Positions 45,420 through 54,284 of a DNA stretch of 64,000 nucleotides are shown one piece after another (positions within the stretch are counted from its first letter, which is position 1; each line of letters begins with the position of its first letter). Position numbers and translations under genes: made by a program. Origin of the DNA: Verrucomicrobiaceae bacterium (lineage in GTDB: Bacteria; Verrucomicrobiota; Verrucomicrobiia; Verrucomicrobiales; Akkermansiaceae). The notes under the pieces are model-generated. The model was not told where the DNA came from. It did no database searches and was given only the letters and a program-made list of their open reading frames with translations. Location of the stretch: NCBI GenBank assembly GCA_027491155.1, contig JAIXWR010000026.1, positions 39,607 through 103,606 of the forward strand, written 5' to 3'.

Positions 45420-45911
45420 TCACTTTCTATCTTTCAGGGCTTCGCCGCACGTCAGGATGGAAGCACCCAACAAAACCAGATCTTTGAGCACAAACTGGCC
45501 CGTTATCGAGATCGCAGGGAAACCACCTGCAGAGGGCTCAAATATCCCCGGAGTCGAGAGCATGAAGGTCATTGTCGTGAGAAACATGCCAGTCGCGAGG
45601 AGGCTACCCGCAGCCGAGGTCTTTGGGAAAAAGTGCCGGGAAGCGATCATCAAACCAATCACGATCTCGGTGGCGCCAATGAAGGCGGAGAAGCTCCTAA
45701 CGCTTAGAAATTGATAAACGAATGACATCAAAGGACTGTTGTCCACGAATGGCTTGATTCCTTCGGCTTCATAGGAGGTGAACTTCATTCCACCGATCCA
45801 AATCAACACGAGCACTAGGCCGAATCGTGTGGAATGAATGCCCACCTTTTCGATGAGGCGGGGTTGGATGAAATTATGGCTTGAAGACGGAATCGATACG
45901 GGAGTGCTCAT
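45420..45911 (-). CDS. YkgB/DUF417-family membrane protein
   Basis: A 163-residue protein with four membrane segments and the family stretch RFGLVLVLIWIGGMKFTSYE, followed by EGIKPFVDNSPLM. This is the DUF417/YkgB type, a small inner-membrane protein family related to DoxX-like proteins. No biochemical role is known. It lies on the island between the zinc-ribbon gene and the truncated flavoprotein. Confidence 0.85.
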   Translation of the reverse strand: MSTPVSIPSSSHNFIQPRLIEKVGIHSTRFGLVLVLIWIGGMKFTSYEAEGIKPFVDNSPLMSFVYQFLSVRSFSAFIGATEIVIGLMIASRHFFPKTSAAGSLLATGMFLTTMTFMLSTPGIFEPSAGGFPAISITGQFVLKDLVLLGASILTCGEALKDRK

Positions 45912-46082
45912 GAGGTAGTTGTTGGGATGAATTCGGGAACGTTTGCTCCTTTCCCTTTCTGACGCGCCCGGCTTGGGTTCCCTTACCCGCGAGATTCATT
46001 TTTCTTTCGGTTAGGATTCGAGTGTTCCCTGGCTCCAACACCGGGAGTTCCCCAAACCTTGGCTTGTGTGGAGAGTGAATCC

Positions 46083-46372
46083 ATGAAAACTAAGGCGGTG
46101 AAAACCCGCCATTTTGAATTTGTAGTCATTGGAGGCGGTAGCGCGGGATACGCGGCCGCTCGGAAGGCTCGCGAGAAATGCGCCAGTGTCGCGATTATCG
46201 ATGGCGCACCCCACCTCGGAGGATTGTGCATCCTGCGTGGCTGCATGCCGTCAAAGACCCTGATTTACACTGCGGAGGTTCTCCACCTCGCACAGCGAGG
46301 AAGGGAGTTCGGGCTGAAGATCCCGGAAGCTCATGCCGATATGGACGCGATCCACCGTCGGAAGCTGGAGGT
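46083..46372 (+). pseudogene. N-terminal remnant of a flavoprotein disulfide reductase
   Basis: About 97 codons: an FAD-binding GGGSAGYAAARKAREK near residue 17, followed by LGGLCILRGCMPSKTLIY, the redox-active disulfide motif of the mercuric reductase/dihydrolipoamide dehydrogenase group. The coding stops abruptly at the 79-bp repeat, losing the NAD-binding and dimerisation domains. It is the right edge of the island. Confidence 0.85.
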
Positions 46373-46451
46373 CAACCCCCTTTTCCCCGCCCTCCGGTCC
46401 GCCCCAACGGCTGTTTCAGGGGCCGCCCGCGAAAAGCAAATTCCTAGCAGT
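46373..46451. repeat. 79-bp direct repeat, copy 2
   Basis: Identical to 42279-42357 and in the same orientation. It divides the truncated flavoprotein gene from the truncated membrane protein fragment. Its left and right neighbours share nothing with those of copy 1. Confidence 0.9.
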
Positions 46452-46610
46452 GACATGCCCCACGTCTGGGCGAACACGATTTGCGTGACGGGCGCCCTGC
46501 TGTTCTACAACCTGATGGCGACGATGAGCGGGCAACTCGGCAAGGGTGAACTCGTCCGGGCGCTCTTGTCACCTCCACGGAAACTTCCGAATCCTGCAGC
46601 GAAACCATGA
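46452..46610 (+). pseudogene. C-terminal membrane-protein remnant
   Basis: About 52 codons with no start: the segment VWANTICVTGALLFYNLMAT looks like a membrane helix. The frame comes out of the 79-bp repeat. It overlaps the PpiC-like remnant by 4 bp (ATGA), so the two once formed an operon. No full-length family assigned. Confidence 0.55.
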
Positions 46611-46987
46611 TCAAACGAATCCTCCGTGAACCGCTGGCGCATTTCCTCCTCCTGGGTGCGCTGATTTTCGCCGTGCATGCATGGCGCGGAAAGGACGGGA
46701 CGGAGACTTCGACGAAAGACCGCATCGAAGTGACGGCAGGCACCCTGGCATGGCTGGGCGAAGGCTTCTCGAAACAATGGCATCGCGCTCCGGATGAGGC
46801 GGAATTGCGCGGGATGGTGAACGATCACATCCGCGAGGAAGTGCTCTACCGCGAGGCGCTCGCAATGGGCCTGGATCGGAACGATACGATCGTCCGGCGG
46901 CGGCTGGCGCAGAAGATGGAGTTCCTCTCGCAGGACATCGCCGCGACGGTGGAACCGGATGAGGCGGCGCTGCGCGAATATTTCAAT
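46607..46987 (+). pseudogene. N-terminal remnant of a PpiC-type peptidyl-prolyl isomerase
   Basis: About 127 codons with a membrane anchor (LAHFLLLGALIFAVHAW) and the N-terminal pattern WLGEGFSKQWHRAPDEAELR of the PpiC/SurA-like 'peptidylprolyl isomerase' family. The catalytic parvulin domain is missing: coding ends at about 46987, where the RAYT-associated sequence AAAAAAGGTCTGTCCCTT begins. Confidence 0.75.
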
Positions 46988-47055
46988 TGTAAAAAAGGTC
47001 TGTCCCTTCGTAAAGAAGCCTTGCATCGGATCCATCGCCTCGCCAGCCTCCGCCC

Positions 47056-48138
47056 ATGCGCCTGCGCCGCCTCAAGGCCCCTTCTTTCCTCCCGGTCGCC
47101 TACTACCACTGCGTCTCCCGCGTGGTGGATCGTCAGTTCGTCCTGAAGGAGGAGGAGAAAGACAAGATGGTGGAATACATGCGGACCTACGAACGCTTCA
47201 GCGGACTGCGGGTGATCTCCTACTGCATCATGTCCAACCACTTTCACATCCTCGTGAAAGTCCCCCAGCGGCCGGATGCGGCGGCGCTGCCGGATGACGC
47301 GGGGCTGGTGGCCAAGGTGCGGGCGGACCTCGGCGACAAGCTGGCGAATGACTTGGAGTGGCAGTTGGAGCTGCACCGGACGCAGGGGAACACGTCGGCA
47401 GCTGAAGAGCTGCGGGATCGGTGGTTCGGCCGGATGTGGGACATCAGCGCTTTCATGAAAGTGCTCAAGCAGCGCTTCACCCAATGGTTCAACGGCCGCC
47501 ACCGCCGCCGCGGGACGCTGTGGGAAGACCGCTTCCGCTCGGTGCTGGTGGAAGGCAAGGGCCAGGCGCTGCGGGCGATGGCGGCTTACATCGATCTCAA
47601 TCCCGTCCGCGCGAAGATCTGCGACGATCCGAAGGACTACCGCTGGTGCGGCTATGCCGAAGCGGTGGCGGGCGGCAAGGAAGCGCGGGAAGCGGTGACC
47701 TTTCTCGCTTCGCTGAACCCACACGGCGGCATGCGGCCGGAGGCGGCTGGCAAGTTGAAGCCGACCGAAGCCCTGCGACGCTGGCGTTGCCATCTGTTCG
47801 GCATCCCGGAAAGCGAGGCGCGACAGATGAAAGAGGCGGCGAAGGGAGACATGGCCGCCATTTACCGCGACCGGATCCCGCGGGAGAAGGCGCTGGAGGT
47901 GCTGGCGCGCGGCGGGAAGCTGTCGCAGGCCGACTACCTCCGCTGCAAGGTCCGTTACTTCAGCGACGGCGCGGTGATCGGGGGAAAGGCCTTCGTGGAC
48001 GAGATGTTCGCCGCCTTCCGCGACCGCTTCGGACCGAAGCGCAAGGACGGCGCGCGGCCGATGCGGGGACTTGCCGACGAGACGAAGGAGGACCGGCTTT
48101 TCAACTTCCGGCAGCTCAGGACCGGCGTCTTCGGGTGA
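47056..48138 (+). CDS. REP-associated tyrosine transposase (RAYT, Y1_Tnp)
   Basis: A 360-residue Y1 transposase related to IS200/IS605. It has YYHCVSRVVDRQFVLK near residue 17, the HUH motif CIMSNHFHILVK near residue 55, and GTLWEDRFRSVLVEG with AAYIDLNPVRAKI around 165-185. RAYTs cut and move REP palindromes in single-stranded form. It has a C-terminal extension of about 160 residues beyond the conserved core, larger than the classical RAYT. Palindromic repeats that could be its targets lie around it. Confidence 0.87.
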   Translation: MRLRRLKAPSFLPVAYYHCVSRVVDRQFVLKEEEKDKMVEYMRTYERFSGLRVISYCIMSNHFHILVKVPQRPDAAALPDDAGLVAKVRADLGDKLANDLEWQLELHRTQGNTSAAEELRDRWFGRMWDISAFMKVLKQRFTQWFNGRHRRRGTLWEDRFRSVLVEGKGQALRAMAAYIDLNPVRAKICDDPKDYRWCGYAEAVAGGKEAREAVTFLASLNPHGGMRPEAAGKLKPTEALRRWRCHLFGIPESEARQMKEAAKGDMAAIYRDRIPREKALEVLARGGKLSQADYLRCKVRYFSDGAVIGGKAFVDEMFAAFRDRFGPKRKDGARPMRGLADETKEDRLFNFRQLRTGVFG

Positions 48139-48167
48139 AGAGCTACAAGCCTCGTGCCGGAAAAAGG

Positions 48168-48185
48168 ACAGGCACGTTTGCCTGT
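48168..48185. repeat. REP hairpin next to the RAYT gene
   Basis: ACAGGCA-CGTT-TGCCTGT, a 7-bp perfect stem, 29 bp after the RAYT stop, with a GTAG sequence overlapping its 3' end. RAYT families recognise a GTAG/GGAG-type tetranucleotide next to the stem (family knowledge). Confidence 0.75.
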
Positions 48186-48358
48186 AGTAAAAGCCACGAA
48201 AGATTGGGGTCTCGCTTGGGAAAAAAAGCCGCACCTCGCTTGGGCAAATTGCAGCATGGAAGGTAGCAACGTGAGAGTATTCTCGACGCTCCCCCCTTCG
48301 TTGGGATCTTCAAATCTCAATTGTCAGATCAAAATCCTCCCCTCCGTAGAATCTCGCG

Positions 48359-49858
48359 ATGTCTTCATCTCCTCGCAATCCGGCGCTCGTCGTTCTCATC
48401 TTCATCTCAGGATCCATTTCCACGATCATGGCGGACGATGCGGACGCTCCCGCAAGCGCCGCCTATCCCAAGCCGTTCTCCCGGCCTAATTCCATGGGAA
48501 AAGATTACGACACCTGGCTTGGCGCGAAAGGCCCTGATGTCGGCGTGACAGCGGTTGATATCAGCCGCTTGCCATCGCGTGTCGATAACTCCACGCGCCC
48601 GCAGTTTCCTCCGATTTACAAACAGAAGGGAGGAGCCTGTGGTCAGTTCACGGCGGTTGCCTCCATGTTCACCTACGAAATGAATCTCCTGAATGGCACC
48701 GTGGCCAGCACCACAGCCACCCGGTTTCCCGCCGATTTCTCCTGGAACATGTGCAATGCTGCCCAAAGCGACCAGGGCTCGGAGGCGCATCATGGTTGGG
48801 AAACAGCCAAGCAGATCGGCATCCCCACGGTCAAAACCTACGGACGCGTGGAAGGAGACAAAGACAAGATCGGCTCGTGGGCGAACGGCTACGCCATCTG
48901 GCGCGAAGCGATGGAGTATCGCGTCGCCGGGTATCGCTACACCCCGGTCGCCACTGTCGCACAGGTCAACGAAGCCCGTGGCTGGCTCTTCGACCGCAAC
49001 CAACCTCAATCTGGCAGAGAACCCATCGGCGGCTTGCTGGCGCTCGACGGACGGATGGGGGAGTTGGAAAAAGTCACCAAGATCATTCCCGAGGGAGAAT
49101 ATCTGGCAGGCGATGACGTGTGGATCCGATGGGGGCCGAGCGGTTACGGTCACGGCATCACTTGCGCGGGATACGATGACCAGGTCGGATTCGATGTGAA
49201 TGGCGATGGCAAAATCACCAACGACATCGATATCAACAGTGATAACAAAGTCACCCTCGCGGATTGGGAGCGCGGCGCCTTCATCGTCGTCAACTCGTGG
49301 GGACAGAAGTGGTCAAAGGATGGTAAAATCTACCTGCTCTACAGCGCGATGGTCGATCCCACCTGGCAGCGCGGGAATTTCCTCGGGCGGATCGAGGTTT
49401 CCCGGCACATCCCGAAAACCACTCTGAAACTCAAGCTCGCCTGCAACAAGCGCTCCGACCTGCGGGTGACCATCGGCATTGCCCGCGACAAAGTCGCCAC
49501 GGCACCCGAACACGAACTCTCCCCGCAAGTCCTCAACGGCTGGCCTCTCTTCGGCAATCACCGCAAGCACAACGTCGGCGAAGTCCCTCTTGCTGGGCCG
49601 GGTGATGACAGTCCGCTGGAGATCGGCATCGACCTCACCCCCTTGCTCGAAAAATCAGGCATCCACTCCGCGGACGACGGCCGCCTTTTCCTAAGCGTCC
49701 ATTGCGATGATCCAAGCGACGCCACCGGCAGACTCCACGCCTGCGCCATCCGGAAATACGATGACCATGGCTCATTCGTCCGGGAATCCATCGTGGAAGT
49801 CCCGGACGGAACCTTCGGCAAAACCCCGCTCAAGCTCGAAACCACTCTGACCCGGTAA
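48359..49858 (+). CDS. secreted papain-like (C1) cysteine peptidase with a calcium-loop insert
   Basis: A 499-residue exported protein with a signal peptide (residues 1-25). The C1 catalytic pieces are in order: Gln89 and Cys94 in YKQKGGACGQFTAVAS, His265 in GYGHGITCAGYDD, and Asn312 in VVNSWGQKW. Between His and Asn, residues 279-302, lies a calcium-loop-like DVNGDGKITNDIDINSDNK insert, resembling EF-hand or dockerin loops, which is unusual inside this catalytic domain. The 170-residue C-terminal domain is unknown. Extracellular proteolysis is likely. Confidence 0.85.
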   Translation: MSSSPRNPALVVLIFISGSISTIMADDADAPASAAYPKPFSRPNSMGKDYDTWLGAKGPDVGVTAVDISRLPSRVDNSTRPQFPPIYKQKGGACGQFTAVASMFTYEMNLLNGTVASTTATRFPADFSWNMCNAAQSDQGSEAHHGWETAKQIGIPTVKTYGRVEGDKDKIGSWANGYAIWREAMEYRVAGYRYTPVATVAQVNEARGWLFDRNQPQSGREPIGGLLALDGRMGELEKVTKIIPEGEYLAGDDVWIRWGPSGYGHGITCAGYDDQVGFDVNGDGKITNDIDINSDNKVTLADWERGAFIVVNSWGQKWSKDGKIYLLYSAMVDPTWQRGNFLGRIEVSRHIPKTTLKLKLACNKRSDLRVTIGIARDKVATAPEHELSPQVLNGWPLFGNHRKHNVGEVPLAGPGDDSPLEIGIDLTPLLEKSGIHSADDGRLFLSVHCDDPSDATGRLHACAIRKYDDHGSFVRESIVEVPDGTFGKTPLKLETTLTR

Positions 49859-49881
49859 GGCCGGATAACTTCCCTTCTCCC

Positions 49882-49980
49882 CGAAAAAAGGTCCGAAAAA
49901 AGGTCTGTCCCTTGGAAAAGCACGAAAAAAGGTCCGAAAAAAGGTCTGTCCCTTGGAAAAGCAGTCCCTTGGAAAAGCAG
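49882..49980. repeat. tandem 41-bp repeat unit x2 plus partial copy
   Basis: Units at 49882-49922 and 49923-49963 are identical and start CGAAAAAAGGTCCGAAAAAA. A partial copy (GTCCCTTGGAAAAGCAG) follows at 49964-49980. The same core GGTCTGTCCCTT adjoins the RAYT gene at 46989, and GCAGTCCCTTGGGAAAGCAC is at 56507-56526. The 266-bp gap 49859-50124 holds no gene. Confidence 0.85.
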
Positions 49981-50124
49981 ATAAACAAACAGCGCGCCAG
50001 GCCATCGATAAGGTGCCTGGCATGGAATCACGGTAGTAAATTGGGAGATCTCGAGGCCGGCATCGATCATCATCGCGGCATGGACCCGTGATGAAAACCC
50101 GATGCCGGGGGCGTAGGTGTCGCC

Positions 50125-51540
50125 GTGCCCTTTGCTTCCCGAATCACAATCCAAGCGGTCCTTCTCGTGCGCCTTTCCGTGCTCGCCGCAGGGATCCTCG
50201 TTGCGTTTTCCGCCGTTCACGCGGAAGAGGAGAAGCCCCGTCCGAACTTTCTCATCATCCTGGCGGACGACTGCACCTCCCGGGATCTTGAAATCCACGG
50301 CGGCCAGGCGAAAACCCCGCACCTCAGCCGCCTCGCCGCGCAGGGCATGAAATTCACCCGCTGCTTCCAGGCCGCGCCGATGTGCTCGCCGACGAGGCAC
50401 AATCTGTACTCCGGGCTTTATCCCGTGAAGTCCGGTGCCTATCCGAACCACGCCGTGGCGAACAAAGGCGTGCGCAGCATGGTCCACTACCTCGGCGAAG
50501 GGGGCTATCGTGTCGGGTTGAGCGGCAAAACCCATATCGGACCGAAGAGCGTGTATCCCTTTCAGAACGTGCCGGGTTTCGATTCCAACTGCAACCGCTC
50601 GCCGACCCAGCCCCATTCCACCGATGGGATCACCCGTTTCATCAAGCTCCGCAACGAGGAGCCCTTTTGTCTGGTGGTCGCCCTGGTGGAACCGCACGGC
50701 CCCTGGGTCATGGGGGATGCGGCGGCCTATCCTCCGGAAACGCTCAAGCTGCCTCCCGTGTTTGCCGACACGCCGGAAACCCGCAAGCAATACTCCCGCT
50801 ACCTCGCGGAAATCACCTACATGGATTCGCAAGTCGGCGGGATCCTTGCCGCCCTCGATGCGAGTGGTGCGGCGGACGACACCCTCGTGCTGTTTCTCTC
50901 CGAACAGGGAAGCGGATTCCCCTTCGCCAAGTGGACCTGCTACGACGCCGGGCTGCAAAGCGCCGCGATCGCCCGCTGGCCGGGTGTGGTGAAACCGGGC
51001 AGCGAGACCGATGCCATGATCGAGTACGGAGATGTCCTGCCGACCTTTCTCGCCGCCGCCGCTTTGAAAATCCCGGAAGCACTGTATGGCAAAAGCTTCC
51101 TTCCCGTGTTGCGCGGGGAGACCGGCGAGCACAAATCCCACGTCTTCGGCATCCAGACGACGCGCGGCATCGTGGGCGGGTCCGACCATTACGGCATCCG
51201 ATCCGTCCGCAGCGGGAGTCACCTCTACATCCGCAACCTCACCCCGGAAGCGACCTTCAGTTGCAGCGCGAACAAGGGCGATGTCTGGAACAGTTGGGTT
51301 CGTGCCGCGAAGAATGGGGACGGGCACGCGGCCTCGCTGGTGCGGGCTTACCAGCACCGCCCCGCCGAAGAGCTCTACGATGTCCGCAGGGATCCATGGA
51401 ATCGCGAGAACCGGATCGACGACCCGGCCCTGACGGAAATCCGCGCCGCCCTGCGCGCCGAACTCGACGGCTGGATGAAGGCTCAGGGAGACGAAGGCCA
51501 GGCAATCGAGCTACGAGCCCGCGAGCACATGGTAAAATGA
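50125..51540 (+). CDS. sulfatase (formylglycine type)
   Basis: A 471-residue exported sulfatase. The signal peptide is LVRLSVLAAGILVAFSAVHA. The metal-binding ADDCTSRDLEIHGG is near residues 47-60, the formylglycine motif is CSPTR with Cys87, and GKTHIGPKSV follows near 130-140. It belongs to the alkaline-phosphatase-like superfamily and removes sulfate esters from sugars or polysaccharide. The GTG at 50125 is used because it starts the signal-peptide frame. It has no adjacent maturation enzyme, apart from the SUMF1 lipoprotein at 26416. Confidence 0.9.
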   Translation: MPFASRITIQAVLLVRLSVLAAGILVAFSAVHAEEEKPRPNFLIILADDCTSRDLEIHGGQAKTPHLSRLAAQGMKFTRCFQAAPMCSPTRHNLYSGLYPVKSGAYPNHAVANKGVRSMVHYLGEGGYRVGLSGKTHIGPKSVYPFQNVPGFDSNCNRSPTQPHSTDGITRFIKLRNEEPFCLVVALVEPHGPWVMGDAAAYPPETLKLPPVFADTPETRKQYSRYLAEITYMDSQVGGILAALDASGAADDTLVLFLSEQGSGFPFAKWTCYDAGLQSAAIARWPGVVKPGSETDAMIEYGDVLPTFLAAAALKIPEALYGKSFLPVLRGETGEHKSHVFGIQTTRGIVGGSDHYGIRSVRSGSHLYIRNLTPEATFSCSANKGDVWNSWVRAAKNGDGHAASLVRAYQHRPAEELYDVRRDPWNRENRIDDPALTEIRAALRAELDGWMKAQGDEGQAIELRAREHMVK

Positions 51541-52122
51541 TGAGAACGCATCGAGACAATGCGCCGGGCATGAATGGGGTCCTCGCACGCTAACATTCTC
51601 TTGAAAGGCGGGATGGTTTGCCTGTGCCCCTGTTCCTGTTCGGAGCCAGCAACCGCCCAGGATCATACGGTTGACTCCTCATTCCGGCGCAATCGGATCA
51701 GTTCCGCCCCGTGCCGCTTCACTTGACCTGCGACGGCTCCCACTCCTTGGGGATTTCCGGGGAACTCAGCGCGAGAATGCCTGTCCCGAATGGCACGGGA
51801 TTAAGCGGATTTTCGCTCAAAATGAGGAAGTTACGGAAGGCACCGAGAAGGAGCCAACTTTGACGAACAACCCTTGGGCCAGGAAGGATCCCGAAACGGG
51901 TGGCTCGGCTGGAAAGCTCGATTTCGCGAGGAATCCAGCCACGAAATCCGCCTTAATCCCGTGCCATTCTTGCCTGTCCCTCTGTTCTTCCGGTCCCTCT
52001 GTTTTTCCGGTCCCTCTGTTTTTCCGGTCCCTCTGTTTTTCCGGAAAGCTGGAACGCGGGAAAAGGGGGGTGATGGGGTTAATGGTCGCCCTGCGATGCT
52101 CTTCCGTGATCCTTCGTGCGGG
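51541..52122. other. 582-bp repeat-rich gap between two sulfatase genes
   Basis: No gene seen. It holds an inverted pair, AATGGCACGGGATTAAGCGG (51789-51808, extending to 51812) and its mirror at 51945-51969. Next comes a tandem array of four 17-bp units (TCCCTCTGTTTTTCCGG) at 51977-52044. The sulfatases converge here, so hairpins could also end transcription. Confidence 0.8.
51977..52044. repeat. four 17-bp tandem repeats
   Basis: TCCCTCTGTTCTTCCGG once, then TCCCTCTGTTTTTCCGG three times with no spacer. Direct repeat of this type is not a CRISPR: the units are contiguous and short. It is a likely unstable locus. Confidence 0.9.
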
Positions 52123-53748
52123 TCACCTTGGCTTGCGCTTGCCTCCGGCGCGTCCCGGGAGGGGCAGGGACTTCTTCGAAAGCTCGGTGAATCGCTCGGT
52201 CTCCTGCTGCCAGACCCGCGAGAGCCTTTCCACCATCTCCGGCTTTGACGCGGCGAGGTCGTGCTGCTCGGCGCGATCGGTCTTGAGGTCGTAGAGCTCC
52301 CACGGCTTTCCCGCATCCGCGACGAGCTTCCAGTCGCCCATGCGCAGGGCCCGGTTCTTCTCGTGCATCCACCACAGGAAGTCGCGGGCGATCTCCACAT
52401 CCTTGGCAAAGGCCGGTGCGAGGCTCTTGCCGGGCGCCTCGGGAACGGGCTCGCCTTCCCATTCCCGCGGCTTCGCGACACCCGCGAGGTCGAGCAGGGT
52501 TGGCACGATGTCGATGACGTGTGCCGGGGTGTGGCGCAGCTCGCCTTTCGCGGCGATGCCGGCCGGCCAGTGGGCGATCAACGGCGTGGAGATCCCGCCT
52601 TCGTGCAACCAGGACTTGTGGCGGCGGAACGGCGTGTTGCACGCGCTGGAGAAGCCGGGGCCGAGGCAAAGGTAGGTCGCCGCGCTGCCCGGTGCAGCCG
52701 CGGGATCATGCCCTCCATCGCGCACCATCATCTCGGCGCTCGCCCCGTTGTCGGAAGCAAAGAGAACCAGCGTGTTCTCGTAAGCACCCATCGCCCTGAG
52801 CTGGCCGATGATCCTGCCGATCTCGCGATCCATCCGGTCGACCATCGCGGCATGGATCGCCATCTTGGTCGCCTGGAAGCGCCGCTGCGCGTCGTTCAGT
52901 TCGGCCCAGGGAAGCGGACGATCGATCTCGTCGGGGCCGAACTTTTTCACGGCGTCCGGAAATGCGTAGGGAGGCCCGATCTCGCGCTCCAGCGGCGACA
53001 GTCCGGTTTGGACAAGGCCCATCTCCTTCTGTCGCCGGAACCGGTCATCCCTCATCACGTCCCATCCGGCGAGATAGCGGTCGCGATACTTTTCGATGTC
53101 CTCCGGCAACGCATGAAGCGGGAAGTGCGGCGCGTGGAAGGCGAGGTATTGGAAGAAGGGCTTGTCCGCATGATTCGCGGCGTGGTCCTTGAGGCACTCG
53201 ATGGCGTGATCCGCGGTGGCGGTCGTCGCGTAGTAGCCCTTCTCCTCCGGCGGCGGCTTGACGGCGACATCGTCGCGGAAGTTCCCCGCCGACGTGAAGA
53301 AATTGCCCGGGTTCGACATGCTGAGCGACCGGTCGAAGCCGCCGGCCAGCACTTTGCCATCGATGTGCCATTTGCCGCTGTGATAACTCCGGTAGCCGGC
53401 CGGTTTGAGCAGTTCGGGAAGCAGCCGCGCCCACCGCGGGCGGATCCCCATTGCTCCGCCCGGCACTTCCGGCAGGGCGTCCCGGCGGATCTGCTGGGCG
53501 TAGTAGCCGGTGAGCAGGGCGGACCGCGTGGGCCAGCAGCGCGTGGTGTTGTAGAATTGGGTGAAACGCAGGCCGTTGTTCGCGAGCCGATCGAGGTTCG
53601 GGGTCTCGACCTCGCCGCCGTAGCTGCCGATGTCCGACCAGCCAAGATCGTCGGCCAGGATGACCACCACGTTGGGCCGGAGACCCGCGCCGGACAATGC
53701 CGCAACGCCGGTGGCAAGGAGCGCGATGACGGCAAAGGCGGATCTCAT
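52123..53748 (-). CDS. sulfatase (arylsulfatase type)
   Basis: A 541-residue exported sulfatase with a signal peptide (MRSAFAVIALLATGVAALSG), metal-binding LADDLGWSDIGSYGG near residue 31, the formylglycine motif CWPTR with Cys71, and HSGKWHIDGKVLAGG near residues 118-130. The ATG at 53748 is used; upstream in-frame sequence lacks homology. It is on the opposite strand to the first sulfatase, with ends facing. A C-terminal Arg/Lys-rich tail follows. Confidence 0.9.
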   Translation of the reverse strand: MRSAFAVIALLATGVAALSGAGLRPNVVVILADDLGWSDIGSYGGEVETPNLDRLANNGLRFTQFYNTTRCWPTRSALLTGYYAQQIRRDALPEVPGGAMGIRPRWARLLPELLKPAGYRSYHSGKWHIDGKVLAGGFDRSLSMSNPGNFFTSAGNFRDDVAVKPPPEEKGYYATTATADHAIECLKDHAANHADKPFFQYLAFHAPHFPLHALPEDIEKYRDRYLAGWDVMRDDRFRRQKEMGLVQTGLSPLEREIGPPYAFPDAVKKFGPDEIDRPLPWAELNDAQRRFQATKMAIHAAMVDRMDREIGRIIGQLRAMGAYENTLVLFASDNGASAEMMVRDGGHDPAAAPGSAATYLCLGPGFSSACNTPFRRHKSWLHEGGISTPLIAHWPAGIAAKGELRHTPAHVIDIVPTLLDLAGVAKPREWEGEPVPEAPGKSLAPAFAKDVEIARDFLWWMHEKNRALRMGDWKLVADAGKPWELYDLKTDRAEQHDLAASKPEMVERLSRVWQQETERFTELSKKSLPLPGRAGGKRKPR

Positions 53749-54284
53749 GGAATCAAGGCAGGCGGCTGGATCATCAGCTTCGCACGAGCTTCCTTCAGGA
53801 TGGGATGCCGGCCCGCTGCGGCAAGAGTTTCCTGCCGGGAATTTGCTTGGGGGAGCTGGCTCCTCAAACAAGCTCGGGGGTCTTGGAATCCGGAATTGCC
53901 GTTCGGCCTGATGACGGATCCGGGGAATGCGACACCCGGGTGGTTTGCCCGTTCCCCGGTTTGCGCGAGGTGACCAAGTTACCGGGAAAGCCGACATGGA
54001 GCCAGCTTGGCCGAAGAGGACCCTGAATCGCACGGCTCGGCCGGGAGGATTGATACCCCGGGGAAAGCAGCCATGTAGCTCTAATCCCGTGCCATTCCTC
54101 TATGGCCCCCATCCATTCCGGCGGACCGAGACCGCCCATGGAGCGCTTACTGCTGGTCGTGCGGACAGGAATTTGACACGAACTGACGATTGTTGACAGG
54201 GACTGTTGGTCAGGGTGCACGAAGCCCGGGTCATTCCGGTCCGTTGAATCCGTGAGGACCCGCTACCCGAAACTTCCCGAAGCC
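53749..54284. other. 536-bp gap, partial REP and no gene seen
   Basis: No convincing coding region. A fragment CTAATCCCGTGCCATTCCTC at about 54080-54100 belongs to the same repeat family as 51945-51969, and AGGGACTGTTGGTCAGG lies near 54200. The genes on both sides point away, so promoters for both should lie here. Confidence 0.55.

Larger units (their letters stand above)
46988..48190 (+). mobile_element. RAYT element inserted in a PpiC-like gene
   Basis: A REP-associated tyrosine transposase (47056-48138) with flanking repeat-like sequence. The left side at 46989-47006 reads AAAAAAGGTCTGTCCCTT. The right side at 48168-48185 has the 7-bp stem ACAGGCA-CGTT-TGCCTGT followed by AG, giving a GTAG sequence. 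Boundaries are approximate. No second half of the PpiC-like gene is found after it. Confidence 0.65.

Noticed and set aside
51977..52044. Possible CRISPR array
   Set aside because: The four units are contiguous and 17 bp long with no unique spacers and no cas genes.
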